Positions 1-10,563 are shown, numbered from the stretch's first letter. The stretch is 64,000 nucleotides of DNA from Buchnera aphidicola str. Sg (Schizaphis graminum) (GCF_000007365.1 NC_004061.1:577455-641454); one strand, 5' to 3'. Notes: generated by a model from the sequence alone, not told the origin. A program made the numbers and translations.

Positions 1-1545
1 TTTTATTACAGCTAAATTAGCTTTATTTGGCGCTAAATATATTAGTTGATTAGAAATATCTAACGCTAAATAAGATTTATTTTTATTTATAAAATCAGAA
101 ATAATTTTTTTATTTTTCGATCTAATCCAACGTGCAAGAGAGATATTTACTCTTTCATAAATTGCATCTATTTTGTATTCAATCTTTAAACGTTCAATAA
201 CAACATCAAATTGCAGTATTCCAATAGCACCTAAAATTAAACTATTATTAATCATAGGACGAAAAACTTGTATTGCACCTTCTTCTGACAATTGTGATAA
301 ACCCTTTTTTAATTTCTTTTGTTGTAATGGATTTTTTAAAAAAATACGACGAAATACTTCTGGAGCAAAGCTTGGAATCCCAACAAATTTGATTTCTTCT
401 CCTTCTGTAAAGGTATCGCCAATTTTTATTGTTCCATGATTATGTATTCCTATTACATCTCCAGGATATGCATGTTCTATAGAAAATCTATCTCCAGCTA
501 AAAAAGAAAATGCATCAGAAACAATAATATCTTTTTTCATGCGTACATGTCTTAATTTTATACCTTTTTTATATTTTCCAGAAACAATTCTCATAAAAGC
601 TATACGATCACGATGTTTTAAATCCATATTAGCCTGAATTTTAAATACAAAACCTGTAAATTTTTTTTCTTCAGGTTCTACTTTTCGTGTTTTAGTAACA
701 CGATAAATAGGAGAAGGAGCCCATTTTATTAAACTTTCTAGTATATGATCAATACCGAAATTGTTTAACGCACTACCAAAAAGAACAGGGGTAATATCAC
801 CTTTTAAAAATTTTTTTTTACTAAATTTTGGATACACATAGGCAGCTAATTTTAATTCTTCATGCAATTGTGTATATAGATCTGCACCAAGATACTCTTT
901 TAAGGAATGTTCATTTAAAAAAGAAGAAAAAGAGTTAAAATTAATTTTTTTAACGATATTTTTTTGATATAAGTTAACTATTTTATCATGGATATGACAA
1001 ATACCTTTAAAGTTTTTTCCACAACTGATAGGCCAAGTTATTGGAATGCAGTCTAAACTTAATTCTTTTTCTATTTCATCTAGAATCTCTATTGCTTCAC
1101 GACTATCACGATCTAATTTATTAATAAAAGTAATTACAGGAGTATTATGTAAACGACTAACATTAATTAATTTTTTTGTTCTATCTTCTATTCCTTTAGC
1201 AGCATCGATAATTAATAAACAACAATCAACTGCAGTAAGAATTCGATATGTATCTTCTGAAAAATCTTCATGACCGGGGGTATCTAGCAAATTCATTAAA
1301 GTATTCTTATATGTAAATTGCATAACTGAGGTAGTAATAGAAATTCCACGCTTTTTTTCAATGTTCATCCAGTCTGATTTAGCATATTTTCCGTTTCCTC
1401 TGGCTTTAATAGTTCCAGAAGTACGAATTACTTTTCCAAGTAATAACATTTTTTCTGTCACAGTTGTTTTACCGGCGTCAGGATGAGAAATAATAGCAAA
1501 GGTACGCCTTTTACTTAACTCCAATTGATGATTAATATTAAACAT
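1..1545 (-). CDS. prfC: Peptide chain release factor 3 (RF3), 3' end cut off by the window
   Basis: RF3 is the translational GTPase that recycles RF1 and RF2 from the ribosome after peptide release. The start codon is the ATG at 1545 ([19 protein letters not shown]). The P-loop SHPDAGKTT lies near residues 19-27, followed by [14 protein letters not shown] and NKLDR, the G3 and G4 motifs of the EF-G-like GTPase family. The frame stays open for 515 codons to base 1; the E. coli protein is 529 residues, so about 14 residues are missing. The last visible residues ([20 protein letters not shown]) align with the RF3 C-terminus. It is divergent from ansA across 238 bases. Identification is secure. 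Confidence 0.96.
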   Translation of the reverse strand, partial: MFNINHQLELSKRRTFAIISHPDAGKTTVTEKMLLLGKVIRTSGTIKARGNGKYAKSDWMNIEKKRGISITTSVMQFTYKNTLMNLLDTPGHEDFSEDTYRILTAVDCCLLIIDAAKGIEDRTKKLINVSRLHNTPVITFINKLDRDSREAIEILDEIEKELSLDCIPITWPISCGKNFKGICHIHDKIVNLYQKNIVKKINFNSFSSFLNEHSLKEYLGADLYTQLHEELKLAAYVYPKFSKKKFLKGDITPVLFGSALNNFGIDHILESLIKWAPSPIYRVTKTRKVEPEEKKFTGFVFKIQANMDLKHRDRIAFMRIVSGKYKKGIKLRHVRMKKDIIVSDAFSFLAGDRFSIEHAYPGDVIGIHNHGTIKIGDTFTEGEEIKFVGIPSFAPEVFRRIFLKNPLQQKKLKKGLSQLSEEGAIQVFRPMINNSLILGAIGILQFDVVIERLKIEYKIDAIYERVNISLARWIRSKNKKIISDFINKNKSYLALDISNQLIYLAPNKANLAVIK

Positions 1546-1783
1546 ATATACTCATTTAAATTATTTTTCATTATTAAAATTTTAATCAAAATTTTAAGTA
1601 GTAAAAATAAAAATTATTTGTTAAAAACAAATATTCAAATATTTTTTTAAAAGTCCACATTAGTAATCTTGATTTATTTAAAAAAAATAGTAATATTACA
1701 CTAAATGTAATAAAAATGAATTAAATTGTATGTAATAATACAAATATTTATATATTGCATGGTAAAAAAAAAGAGTTTCTGCA

Positions 1784-2798
1784 ATGAAAAAAAAATTTAT
1801 ATATATTGCATACACAGGTGGTACTATTGGGATGCAAAAATCAAAATATGGATATATTCCTATTTCTGGATATCTTCAAAAACAATTAATTAACATGCCA
1901 GAATTTCATAGTTCAGAGATTCCAAATTTTACTATTAAAGAATACAATCCGTTAATTGACTCATCTAATATGACTCCAATAGAATGGCAAAAAATTGCAG
2001 ACGATATTAAAAATAATTATCATAAGTATGATGGATTTATTATTCTGCACGGAACAGATACCATGGCATATACTGCATCAGCTTTGTCGTTTATATTAGA
2101 AAATTTAGAAAAACCAGTGATAATAACAGGATCTCAAATTCCGCTATCAGAAATCCGATCAGATGGACGACAAAATTTATTAAACGCATTGTTAATGGCT
2201 GCAAATTATCCTATTAACGAAGTTACTCTGTTTTTTAATCATAGATTATATAGAGGAAATAGAACAACTAAATCACATGCTGATGGATTTGACGCTTTTT
2301 CTTCACCTAATTTAGGACCTTTGTTAGAAGTAGGAATCAATATTCAATCTTTTTACAAAGAGAAATTTAAAAAAAAAGTAAAAAAACTCAAGGTATATAA
2401 AATAAAACCACAACCTATCAGCATACTTACAATATATCCAGGCATATCTAAAGAAGTAATACAAAACTTTTTATCCAATCCAGTAAAAGCGTTGATTTTA
2501 TGTACCTATGGAATAGGAAACGCTCCGCAGAATACAGATTTTTTAAAAGAGTTAGATATTGCCAAAAAAAAAAAATATTATCGTAATAAATTTAACACAA
2601 TGTGCATCTGGATGCGTTAATATGAATAATTATGCAACTGGTAATTCACTCATAAAAGTTGGTGTTATTAGCGGATATGATTTAACAATAGAAGCGGCAT
2701 TAACTAAGTTGCATTTTCTATTAAGTCAAAATCTTTCGATTGAAAAAATTCGTATTCAAATGCAAAACAACTTACGGGGCGAATTAACTTTAAATTAA
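1784..2798 (+). CDS. ansA: L-asparaginase I (cytoplasmic), frame broken at a 12-A tract
   Basis: Hydrolyses asparagine to aspartate and ammonia in the cytoplasm. The N-terminal part has the asparaginase signatures TGGTIGM (residues 11-17) and HGTDTMAYTASAL (about 89-101), and aligns along its length with E. coli AnsA. At 2564-2575 there is a run of 12 A; the frame in use then reaches a stop at 2618-2620. The C-terminal quarter (INLTQCASG... to LRGELTLN) continues in another frame to 2798. Eleven A (one fewer) would join both parts into one protein of about 337 residues, the normal length. There are no other lesions, so transcript slippage could still give some enzyme. Confidence 0.9.
2564..2575 (+). 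repeat. A12 homopolymer interrupting ansA
   Basis: Twelve consecutive A after GCC. The upstream frame reads KKKKYY and soon stops; the frame that matches AnsA (KKKNIIVINLTQC) requires one A fewer. Confidence 0.9.
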
Positions 2799-2847
2799 GT
2801 AATTTTCATATGTTTTTTAAAAAATATTAGATATTGATTTAAAAAAT

Positions 2848-3426
2848 TCAATAAAAAGAATGATTACCATGAAGATGGTCAGTCTGATCAATTACTTTTT
2901 TTATTTCGGGGAAAAAAGATAATATCTTTTTCTCAACTATTTCTTTTAAAGTAGTTCCAATCATTGAACATCCATTACATCCTCCAGTAAATTTTATTAA
3001 AGCTGTATTATTTTGAGAAATCTGAATTAAATGAACTTTCCCTCCATGCATTGATAATTGGGGATTGATATTATTGTTTAAAAAGTTTTCTATCCTTTCT
3101 TTTAAAGAAGATGCAGTATTTTTTGAATAATTTTGCTTAGCATAAGGCGCTTTAAAAGTTAATTGTGAACCTACATTATCAACTATAAGATCAATCTCAG
3201 AATTTTTTAAAAAAGAAATGATAGATCGATCAACATAAACAAAAAAATGATTATAATTTAATTTAATATCATGATTTTCTACGTCATCTTCAGTACAGTA
3301 TGCTACGCCGCATTCTGCATTTTGTGTACCTGGATTTATAATAAATACACGTATTTGAGTACCGATAGGTTCTTTTGATAAAAGTGATATAAAATGATTT
3401 TGAGCCTTATCAGAAATATTAATCAT
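2848..3426 (-). CDS. nfuA: Fe-S cluster carrier NfuA
   Basis: Scaffold or carrier that delivers 4Fe-4S clusters to target proteins. At 192 residues it matches E. coli NfuA (191). Residues 1-100 form the degenerate A-type (IscA-like) domain and the last 80 the Nfu domain, with the cluster-binding CxxC at Cys150 and Cys153 (GGCNGCSM). It faces ansA tail to tail and is divergent from bioH. Together with iscS, iscU, hscBA and fdx at the other end of the window it makes up most of the Fe-S machinery. Confidence 0.95.
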
Positions 3427-3558
3427 AAATGTTAATTTAGTAAAATTTTAATTATGATTAATTTTACTAATTTATTATAATAAATACAAGAATATTCTGT
3501 TCATAATAGAATGATCTTATATGAAAACAATAAAAAAATTTTTATTTAGGAAAAATAA

Positions 3559-4327
3559 ATGAAAAATTTTTACTGGAAAACAATAGGCCATGGAAAAATT
3601 AATCTTATTGTGTTAAATGGGTGGGGATTCAATTCAAAAATTTGGTTTATTATTATTAATCAACTTAATAATATATTTAAATTTTATTTAATTGATTTAC
3701 CTGGAATAGGAATTAACAAACATTTACTACCAGTTAAAATCGATGAAATAAGTGAAATTTTATATTATTATATGCCTAAAAATTCTATTTGGTTAGGATG
3801 GTCTATGGGTGGATTAATTACTAATCGATTTGCTTCATTATATCCACAAAACATCTTAGGAGTAATAAATGTTACTTCTTCTCCATGTTTTATAAAAAAA
3901 AAAATGGCCCGGAGTAGAAGAAAAAACAATGCATCGTTTTTACAAAAATTTAAAAAAAAATTATTATGATACAATAAATAATTTTTTATCTTTACAAGTA
4001 TCAGGATCAAAAGAAAATTTACAAGATCTAAAAAAATTAAAAAAAATAATATCTTATGAAGATAAACCAGATAAAAAAATGTTAAAAAATGGATTAGAAA
4101 TACTTCTTTCAACGGATTTACGGTTAGAAAAAAATATTCTTAAAATTCCTTTATTACGTATATATGGTGCTTTAGATAGTTTAGTTCCAAAAAAAATATC
4201 TAAAATACTTGATAAAAAATGGCCTGAAAGCATTTCTATTATTATAGAAAAAGCAGCTCATATACCTTTTATTTCACATAAAGAACAATTTTGTCATATT
4301 TTACTAAAATTTATAAAAAATCTTTGA
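3559..4327 (+). CDS. bioH: Pimeloyl-ACP methyl ester esterase, frame broken at an 11-A tract
   Basis: Alpha/beta hydrolase that removes the methyl ester from pimeloyl-ACP in biotin synthesis. The upstream part has the GWSMGG nucleophile elbow (catalytic Ser); the downstream part has the acid in YGALDSLVP and the catalytic His in AAHIPFISH. A run of 11 A at 3894-3904 throws the frame. With 10 A the sequence continues as KKKWPGVEEKTMHRFY, matching the WPGI stretch of E. coli BioH, and gives about 255 residues. An AGGA ribosome-binding site precedes the ATG. No other lesions, so it may be rescued by slippage. Confidence 0.88.
3894..3904 (+). repeat. A11 homopolymer interrupting bioH
   Basis: Eleven A between TAT and TGG. 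Loss of one A (or gain of two) rejoins the two halves of BioH. Confidence 0.88.
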
Positions 4328-4343
4328 TTTAAAAAAATATATA

Positions 4344-4362
4344 GCCCCTAAAAAATTGGGGC
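4344..4362. terminator. Bidirectional hairpin terminator between bioH and ssb
   Basis: GCCCC (4344-4348) pairs with GGGGC (4358-4362) around a 9-base loop. This GC-rich stem is very unusual in such AT-rich DNA. Read on the minus strand it is followed by a T-rich stretch (tatatattttttt); read on the plus strand it is followed by ATTTTATTTTT. It sits between convergent genes and would serve both. Confidence 0.75.
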
Positions 4363-4378
4363 CATGGATTTTATTTTT

Positions 4379-4867
4379 CTAAAAAGGAATTTCATCATCA
4401 AAATCTATTTCTGAAGAATCAATTTTTTCTATTTTTTTAGGAGAATTATTTATTTCTATTTTTTTTGTTTTTACAATATTATTATTTTCATTTAATGTGA
4501 CATTATGAGAATTTGAATTACGATTTCCTAACATTTGCATCGTACCGCCAATGTTAACTATAACTTCTGTTGTATAACGTTCAAGACCATTTTGGTCTTG
4601 CCATTTTCTAGTTTGAAGAGATCCTTCAATATAAACTTGAGAACCTTTTCTTAAATATTCTCCAGCAATTTCGGCTAATTTTCCAAATAATACTATTCTA
4701 TGCCATTCTGTTTTCTCTTTGTTTTCACCAGTATTTTTATCTTTCCAATTTTCTGAAGTTGCAAGTGTCATATTTACTACTGCGTTACCGTTCGGCATGT
4801 AACGAACTTCAGGATCTTGACCCAAATGACCAATTAATATTACTTTATTTACACCTCTACTTGCCAT
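4379..4867 (-). CDS. ssb: Single-stranded DNA-binding protein
   Basis: Coats single-stranded DNA in replication, repair and recombination. The start is the ATG at 4867 ([20 protein letters not shown]), which matches the family start and has a GGAG site 8-11 bases upstream; an in-frame ATG 14 codons earlier looks spurious. The OB fold spans about residues 1-110. The linker is short and polar, and the conserved acidic tip DFDDEIPF that recruits partner proteins is intact. 162 residues, against 178 in E. coli. The long gap to dnaB probably holds the promoter. Confidence 0.96.
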   Translation of the reverse strand: MASRGVNKVILIGHLGQDPEVRYMPNGNAVVNMTLATSENWKDKNTGENKEKTEWHRIVLFGKLAEIAGEYLRKGSQVYIEGSLQTRKWQDQNGLERYTTEVIVNIGGTMQMLGNRNSNSHNVTLNENNNIVKTKKIEINNSPKKIEKIDSSEIDFDDEIPF

Positions 4868-5748
4868 AATCAAAACTCCATTTTCTAACTTTAAAAAAAT
4901 TAAGTACATTTTTAAATAGAATTTTTAATTATTTGTAATACAAATACATCATGAATACCTAATTTAATATAACCAAAATTATAAAAAACGATATATTAAA
5001 ATAATTAAGATATTAGAAATAATAAAAATTTTTTAATAGTTGTTTTTATAAAAATTTTTTTTAAAAAATAAAAATTTATATCTTTTTTTAATTAAAAAAA
5101 ACTATTAAAAAAATTATAAACTATAATTTTATATATTTTTAAAAATTAAATAATATTTTTTATATTAATGTATTATTTTAAATAATTACAAGTTTTTGAA
5201 AAATTTAAAAAACGTAATTAATTTTTTTAAGTTTTAAAAAAAAATTCTTTTTAAATAAATTCCAACATCATAGATTTTATCTTAAATAAAACATTGTTAT
5301 AGTAATTTTGTTTCTGAGAATATAAAAAAAATTGAATTATATTTTCATAAATTTTTATAAATAATCTCAAAAAAGTAAAACTGATTTGATAAAAAATAAA
5401 TAAAATTAAATTTTTTATTATATATATTCTTATTAAAATCTATCAAAATAAAGTGAAAAATTAATTTTAACATTATTTAGTATATCAAAAAATATTCCCT
5501 TAAAAATATATTCCCTTAATAAAATAAGAATATACTTTTCAGAAAAATTAATAAAATATCTTATTATATATTTTTTTGACATGATCAATCGAATACTTAA
5601 AGATAAAAATAAAAAATTTTTTTTAGATAATCGATTTCTTAAAATAAGATAAAAAACTAAATTGGATTAGTGAATAAATAGTCTACTATTTAAAATACTA
5701 TAATATAATTTTACAATGATTCACTAAATAATGGTATATCCAATATAT
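4868..5748. other. 881-base AT-rich gap between ssb and dnaB
   Basis: No open frame, RNA gene or recognisable pseudogene remains visible. It contains long A and T runs, a 12-base direct repeat (ATATTCCCTTAA at 5492-5503 and 5508-5519), and one promoter-like pair close to dnaB. Probably the eroded remains of lost genes, but I find no residual homology to name them. Confidence 0.6.
5576..5604 (+). promoter_or_regulatory. Candidate sigma-70 promoter for dnaB
   Basis: A perfect TTGACA at 5576-5581 is followed after exactly 17 bases by AAAGAT (5599-5604), a weak -10. It lies about 125 bases upstream of the dnaB coding start. A full consensus -35 is uncommon in sequence this AT-rich, but the -10 is poor, so this is tentative. 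Confidence 0.4.
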
Positions 5749-7128
5749 ATGGCAAAAAATAAATCATATTTACATCAAATTAATAGATTAAAAATTCCAC
5801 CACATTCATTAGAAGCAGAACAATCAGTATTAGGTGGATTAATGTTAGATAATGAACAATGGGATTCTGTTTCAGAACACGTAGTAGCTGATGATTTTTT
5901 TAGTAAACCACATCGTTTAATATTTCAAGAGATGCAACAATTATTAGATTTAGGACATCCTATTGATTTAATTACATTATCAGAATCGTTAGAACAAAAG
6001 GGAAAATTAGAAAGTGTAGGTAGATTTTCTTATTTAGCAGAATTATCAAAAAACACTCCTAGCACAGCAAATATTATAGCATATGCTGATATAATACGCG
6101 AAAGAGCAATAGTAAGGGAAATGATATTAGTAGCCAACAAAATAGCAAATGCTGGATATGATACTCAAGGGAGAAAAAGCGAAGAATTATTAGATTATGC
6201 AGAATCTAGTGTATTTAAAATTGCCGAAAAACGTTTTAAAAAAGATTCAGGTCCCAAAAATATTGAACAAATTCTCGATGAAACTGTTACTAGTATTGAA
6301 AAATTATTTTTATCTCCTAATGATGGAGTAACAGGAATAAATACAGGATATCAAGATTTAAATAAAAAAACATCAGGTTTGCAGCCTTCAGAGCTTATTA
6401 TTATTGCAGCAAGACCTTCAATGGGTAAAACAACTTTTGCAATGAACTTATGTGAAAATGCTGCTATGCTATATGATAAACCAGTATTAATTTTTAGTTT
6501 AGAAATGCCTGGAGAGCAAATCATGATGCGTATGTTAGCATCTTTATCCAGAGTTAATCAGGCACGTATTCGAACAGGACAATTAAATGATGAAGATTGG
6601 TCTCGCATGTCTGGTACTATCAATGTTTTACTTAAAAAAAAGAATATTTATATAGATGATTCTTCAGCTCTTACTCCTAGTGAAGTTCGTTCTAGAGCAC
6701 GTCGTATTTATCGTGAAAATAAGGGATTAACTTTAATAATGGTTGATTATTTACAACTAATGAGAGTTCCATCTCTTTCTGATAACAGAACTCTTGAAAT
6801 TGCTGAAATTTCAAGAACTTTAAAAGCATTGGCAAAAGAATTACAAGTACCAGTTATAGCATTATCACAATTGAATCGTTCTTTAGAACAAAGATCAGAT
6901 AAAAGACCAGTAAATTCAGATTTACGCGAATCTGGTTCTCTAGAACAAGATGCAGATTTAATAATGTTTATATATCGCGACGAAATATATCACGAAAACA
7001 GTGATTTTAAAGGTGTGGCAGAGATTATAATAGGGAAACAAAGAAATGGACCAATTGGGACAATATGCTTAACATTTAACGGACACTGGTCTAGATTTGA
7101 TAATTATTGTGGTCCTAAATATGATTGA
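5749..7128 (+). CDS. dnaB: Replicative DNA helicase
   Basis: Hexameric 5'-3' helicase at the replication fork. The N-terminal domain (about residues 15-110, IPPHSLEAEQSVLGG) is followed by the RecA-like core with Walker A ARPSMGKTTF, Walker B IMVDYLQLM and the arginine-finger region QRNGPIGT. It is 459 residues from the ATG at 5749 (MAKNKSYL, resembling E. coli MAGNK); an upstream in-frame ATG at 5731 would add six residues, and neither has a clear ribosome-binding site. E. coli DnaB has 471 residues. Very strongly conserved. Confidence 0.97.
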   Translation: MAKNKSYLHQINRLKIPPHSLEAEQSVLGGLMLDNEQWDSVSEHVVADDFFSKPHRLIFQEMQQLLDLGHPIDLITLSESLEQKGKLESVGRFSYLAELSKNTPSTANIIAYADIIRERAIVREMILVANKIANAGYDTQGRKSEELLDYAESSVFKIAEKRFKKDSGPKNIEQILDETVTSIEKLFLSPNDGVTGINTGYQDLNKKTSGLQPSELIIIAARPSMGKTTFAMNLCENAAMLYDKPVLIFSLEMPGEQIMMRMLASLSRVNQARIRTGQLNDEDWSRMSGTINVLLKKKNIYIDDSSALTPSEVRSRARRIYRENKGLTLIMVDYLQLMRVPSLSDNRTLEIAEISRTLKALAKELQVPVIALSQLNRSLEQRSDKRPVNSDLRESGSLEQDADLIMFIYRDEIYHENSDFKGVAEIIIGKQRNGPIGTICLTFNGHWSRFDNYCGPKYD

Positions 7129-7290
7129 ATAATACAATAATTTTAGATTAAGATACCAATCTTATTCAAATTAATTTTTATTTTTAAAATTTAACAACTA
7201 ATTTTAATTAAGAAAATTGTAATTTTAAAAAAATGCGTTTTGTATTATATTTACAACACATAATTTAATTTAGTATTGAGTTATAAACAT

Positions 7291-8253
7291 ATGAGAAAAA
7301 AAAAGAATTTAAAAATCGGAATAGTAATGGATTCTATTACATTAATTAACATCAAAAAAGACTCAAGTTTTGCTATATTATTAGAAGCTCAAAAAAGACA
7401 ACATGAAATTTATTATATGGAAATGAATGATCTCTATTTAAGGAAAGGTCAATCGTATGCAACAACAAAATCAATAGAAATTCAAAAAAATCAAAATAAT
7501 TATTTTAAATTTATTCAAAAAAAAGATATTTCATTAAATGAGTTAGATGCTATTTTAATGCGAAAAGATCCTCCATTTAATACTGAATTTATTTACGCAA
7601 CATATATTCTCGAACGTGCAGAAGAAAAAGGTGTATTAGTAATTAACAAACCCAAAAGTTTAAGAGACTGCAACGAAAAAATATTTATATCATGGTTTTC
7701 TAGATTTACTACAGACACGTTAGTTACAAGAAAATTATCTAAAATACATAATTTTTGGAAAGAAAAAAACGACATAATATTAAAACCCTTAGATGCAATG
7801 GGTGGGAAAGGTGTCTTTCGTATTAAGAAAGATGACCCTAATTTTTCTGTTATTGTAGAAACACTTACAAATTACGAAAAGAAATATTGTATGATTCAAA
7901 CTTATTTACCAGAAGTACAATTCGGTGACAAAAGAATTTTAATTGTAAATGGAAAACCTATACCTTGGTCTTTAACACGTATTCCTAAACATGGAGAAAC
8001 AAGAGCAAATTTGGCTGTTGGAGGAGAAGGAAGGGTACAGAAACTAAACGATAAAGATTGGGAAATAGCTAATTATTTGGCTCCAATTTTAAAAAAAAGA
8101 GGATTAATTCTTGTTGGATTAGATGTAATAGGTGATAAATTAACAGAAATAAATGTTACAAGTCCAACATGTATTTGTGAAATTGAAGAAAAGAAAAATA
8201 TTTCTATTACAGGTATTTTAATCGATTATATTGAAGATAAAATATATAAATAG
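7291..8253 (+). CDS. gshB: Glutathione synthetase
   Basis: ATP-grasp ligase that adds glycine to gamma-glutamylcysteine. The start chosen is the ATG at 7291 (MRKKKNLKIGIVMDS), giving 320 residues against 316 in E. coli; a TTG at 7276 is in frame but has no support. Family motifs are MRKDPPFNTEFIYATY, the nucleotide-binding loop GGKGVFR and the metal site INVTSPTC near the C-terminus. ruvX starts 11 bases after it, so the two are probably co-transcribed; in E. coli yqgE lies between them and is absent here. Confidence 0.96.
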   Translation: MRKKKNLKIGIVMDSITLINIKKDSSFAILLEAQKRQHEIYYMEMNDLYLRKGQSYATTKSIEIQKNQNNYFKFIQKKDISLNELDAILMRKDPPFNTEFIYATYILERAEEKGVLVINKPKSLRDCNEKIFISWFSRFTTDTLVTRKLSKIHNFWKEKNDIILKPLDAMGGKGVFRIKKDDPNFSVIVETLTNYEKKYCMIQTYLPEVQFGDKRILIVNGKPIPWSLTRIPKHGETRANLAVGGEGRVQKLNDKDWEIANYLAPILKKRGLILVGLDVIGDKLTEINVTSPTCICEIEEKKNISITGILIDYIEDKIYK

Positions 8254-8263
8254 AGATCAAAAA

Positions 8264-8677
8264 ATGATAGTAATAGCTTTTGATTTTGGTTTAAAGAATA
8301 TTGGAGTAGCAGTCGGAGAAAATATCCTTAAAAAAGGCAGAGCTTTAAATAAATTATCTGCAAAAAACGGATCTCCAGATTGGAATAATATAAAAAATTT
8401 ATTAAAAATATGGCAACCCAAATTTTTGGTTGTAGGACTACCATTAAATATAGATGGTACTAGGCAAGATATAACGAAAAAAGCAGAAAAATTTGCTTTT
8501 TTATTAAAATATAAATTTAATATTTTTGTTTATTTACATGATGAACGTTTAAGTACTAAAGAAGCTAAATCATTAATATTTAAGAAAAATGGTTTTAAAG
8601 TATTAAAAAAAGAAAAAATACATTCTGTTGCTGCTGTAATTATATTAGAAAGTTGGTTTAATCAAAATTTATATTAA
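8264..8677 (+). CDS. ruvX: RuvX/YqgF family RNase H-fold protein (pre-16S rRNA nuclease)
   Basis: Small RNase H-like nuclease implicated in 5' maturation of 16S rRNA. The ATG at 8264 gives 137 residues (E. coli 138), with the family motifs AFDFGLKNIG near the N-terminus, VVGLPLN in the middle and HDERLSTKEA towards the end, carrying the acidic catalytic residues. An earlier in-frame ATG at 8231 lies within gshB and is unlikely. Follows gshB closely in an operon. Confidence 0.93.
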   Translation: MIVIAFDFGLKNIGVAVGENILKKGRALNKLSAKNGSPDWNNIKNLLKIWQPKFLVVGLPLNIDGTRQDITKKAEKFAFLLKYKFNIFVYLHDERLSTKEAKSLIFKKNGFKVLKKEKIHSVAAVIILESWFNQNLY

Positions 8678-8708
8678 TTCTTTAATACATTCAAATTAAT
8701 GATAAAAC

Positions 8709-9398
8709 ATGAACAATATTAATATCAATATTAAAATTATTAAAAAAAAAATTCAATATTTTTTAAAGAAAAATAACTATCCTTTAAAAAAAATAAAAAT
8801 AATCGCAGTGAGCAAAAACCAAGGAATTGATAAAATAAAATTAGCAATATCATCTGGAATACACGAATTTGGAGAAAATTACGTTCAAGAAGGAATTGAT
8901 AAAATTCAAAAATTAAAAAAATATCAAAATATTATTTGGCATTTTATTGGAAAAGTTCAATCAAATAAAACAAAAATTATTGCAGAAAATTTCGATTGGT
9001 GTCAAACTATAGACCGCGAAAAAATCGCAATTCTACTTAATAAATATAGAGAAAAAAAATCATTTCCAATGAATGTCTTAATGCAAATAAACATCTCTAA
9101 TGAAGTAACTAAAAATGGCATATGCATAAAAAATTATAAAAAATTAGCAAAAACTATTTCTTTAATGCCTAATTTAAATTTTCGAGGAATTATGATGATG
9201 CCTGAAGTAGAAAAAAAAATGATAAAACAAAATGATAATTATAAAAATGGAAACTTTATTTTTAATGAATTAAAAAAAGAATACCAGTCAATTGATACTT
9301 TATCATTAGGTACAAGTTTTGATATAGAAAATGCTTTACTTTTTCACAGTAATATGATTAGAATTGGACGTTTTATTTTTAAAAATCAAGTTAGATAA
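8709..9398 (+). CDS. yggS: Pyridoxal-phosphate homeostasis protein (YggS/PROSC family)
   Basis: PLP-binding single-domain TIM-barrel protein that buffers vitamin B6 and influences amino-acid pools. At 229 residues it is normal in length. The PLP lysine is in IIAVSKNQG (about residue 37), followed by GENYVQE, WHFIGKVQSNK and SLGTSFDIENAL, all family hallmarks. It lies between ruvX and hemW on the same strand; in E. coli yggT, yggU and rdgB intervene before hemW and are missing here. Confidence 0.95.
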   Translation: MNNININIKIIKKKIQYFLKKNNYPLKKIKIIAVSKNQGIDKIKLAISSGIHEFGENYVQEGIDKIQKLKKYQNIIWHFIGKVQSNKTKIIAENFDWCQTIDREKIAILLNKYREKKSFPMNVLMQINISNEVTKNGICIKNYKKLAKTISLMPNLNFRGIMMMPEVEKKMIKQNDNYKNGNFIFNELKKEYQSIDTLSLGTSFDIENALLFHSNMIRIGRFIFKNQVR

Positions 9399-9426
9399 TA
9401 TGTTAAATATTTATTAAAATACTACT

Positions 9427-10557
9427 ATGTTTAAACTTCCACCTATTAGCTTATATATCCATATTCCTTGGTGTATAAAAAAATGTGGATATTGTGATTT
9501 TTATTCGTACGTTAACAAAAGTTTTATTCCAGAAAAAGAATATATCGATCATTTATTAAAAGATTTAGAAAAAGATTTAAGCTTGATAAAAGAAAGAGAA
9601 ATAAACAGTATTTTTATCGGTGGTGGAACACCTAGTTTACTTAAAAGTAGTTCAATAAAAAAAATGATGAGGGAAATAAAAAAAAGAATAAATATTTCTA
9701 ATACAGCAGAGATTACCATAGAAGCAAATCCAACAACATTAGAATACAAACGTTTTTTTAATTATAAAAAATCAGGTATCAATCGTTTTTCTATAGGTGT
9801 TCAAACGTTTAACTCAGATTTATTAAAAAAAATAGAACGTACATATAATAAAAGAGAAGCAATTCTAGCAGTAGAAGAAATAAAAAAAATCAATAAAAAT
9901 TTTAATCTAGATATTATGTATGGACTACCTAATCAATCTTTAAAAGATGTATTGTTGGATTTACAATACGCTGTTAAATATAATCCAACACATATATCAT
10001 GGTATCAATTAACTTTAGAACCTAATACTCCTTTTTATGTAAAAAAATTAAATTTACCCAACGAGAACAATATTTTTAAAATGTTAGTAGAAGGAGAGAA
10101 ATTTTTAAAACAATCAGGATATAAAAAATATGAGATATCTTCATATGCAAAATTAAACTATGAATGTCAACATAATCTTAATTACTGGAATTTTGGAGAT
10201 TATATAGGAATAGGTTGTAGTGCTCATGGTAAAATAACTCAAATTAATGGAGATATTATTAGAACTATAAAAAATAAGAATATAAACGATTTTATGAATG
10301 GTAAATATTTGAAACACAAAAATTTTGTGTTAAAAAAAGATAAACCTTTTGAATACTTTATGAATATCTTTAGACTTTACAAACCTGTCTTAAAAAGACA
10401 ATTTGAAGAAAGAACAAATATTAATCAAAATTATATAAAAGAAAAAATAAAAAAAGCAATAGAAAAAGGATACCTAAAAAATAAAATTGATTTTTGGGAT
10501 ACAACAAAAAAAGGAAAAATGTTTCTTAATTCATTATTAAAGATTTTTTTAGATTAA
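9427..10557 (+). CDS. hemW: HemW-type radical SAM protein (heme chaperone)
   Basis: Radical SAM protein related to oxygen-independent coproporphyrinogen oxidase but thought to carry heme to haemoproteins. The CxxxCxxC cluster motif is CIKKCGYCDFYS (residues about 16-26), followed by FIGGGTPSLL and SIGVQTF. 376 residues, as in the family. It is retained although hemC and hemD in this window are dead, so any heme would have to come from outside. Its end lies seven bases from the convergent trmB. Confidence 0.93.
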   Translation: MFKLPPISLYIHIPWCIKKCGYCDFYSYVNKSFIPEKEYIDHLLKDLEKDLSLIKEREINSIFIGGGTPSLLKSSSIKKMMREIKKRINISNTAEITIEANPTTLEYKRFFNYKKSGINRFSIGVQTFNSDLLKKIERTYNKREAILAVEEIKKINKNFNLDIMYGLPNQSLKDVLLDLQYAVKYNPTHISWYQLTLEPNTPFYVKKLNLPNENNIFKMLVEGEKFLKQSGYKKYEISSYAKLNYECQHNLNYWNFGDYIGIGCSAHGKITQINGDIIRTIKNKNINDFMNGKYLKHKNFVLKKDKPFEYFMNIFRLYKPVLKRQFEERTNINQNYIKEKIKKAIEKGYLKNKIDFWDTTKKGKMFLNSLLKIFLD

Positions 10558-10563
10558 AAAATT

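Noticed and set aside
2561..2580. Programmed translational frameshifting in ansA and the others
   Set aside because: A runs can promote it, but the required shifts differ in direction and no conserved stimulatory hairpin or Shine-Dalgarno-like element is seen near the breaks; transcript slippage is simpler.
3929..4327. Downstream bioH frame as a separate gene
   Set aside because: It is the second half of BioH, with homology starting before its first ATG, so not an independent start.
5492..5519. 12-base direct repeat ATATTCCCTTAA, spacing 16
   Set aside because: Only two copies in AT-rich spacer; not enough for an iteron array or regulatory site.
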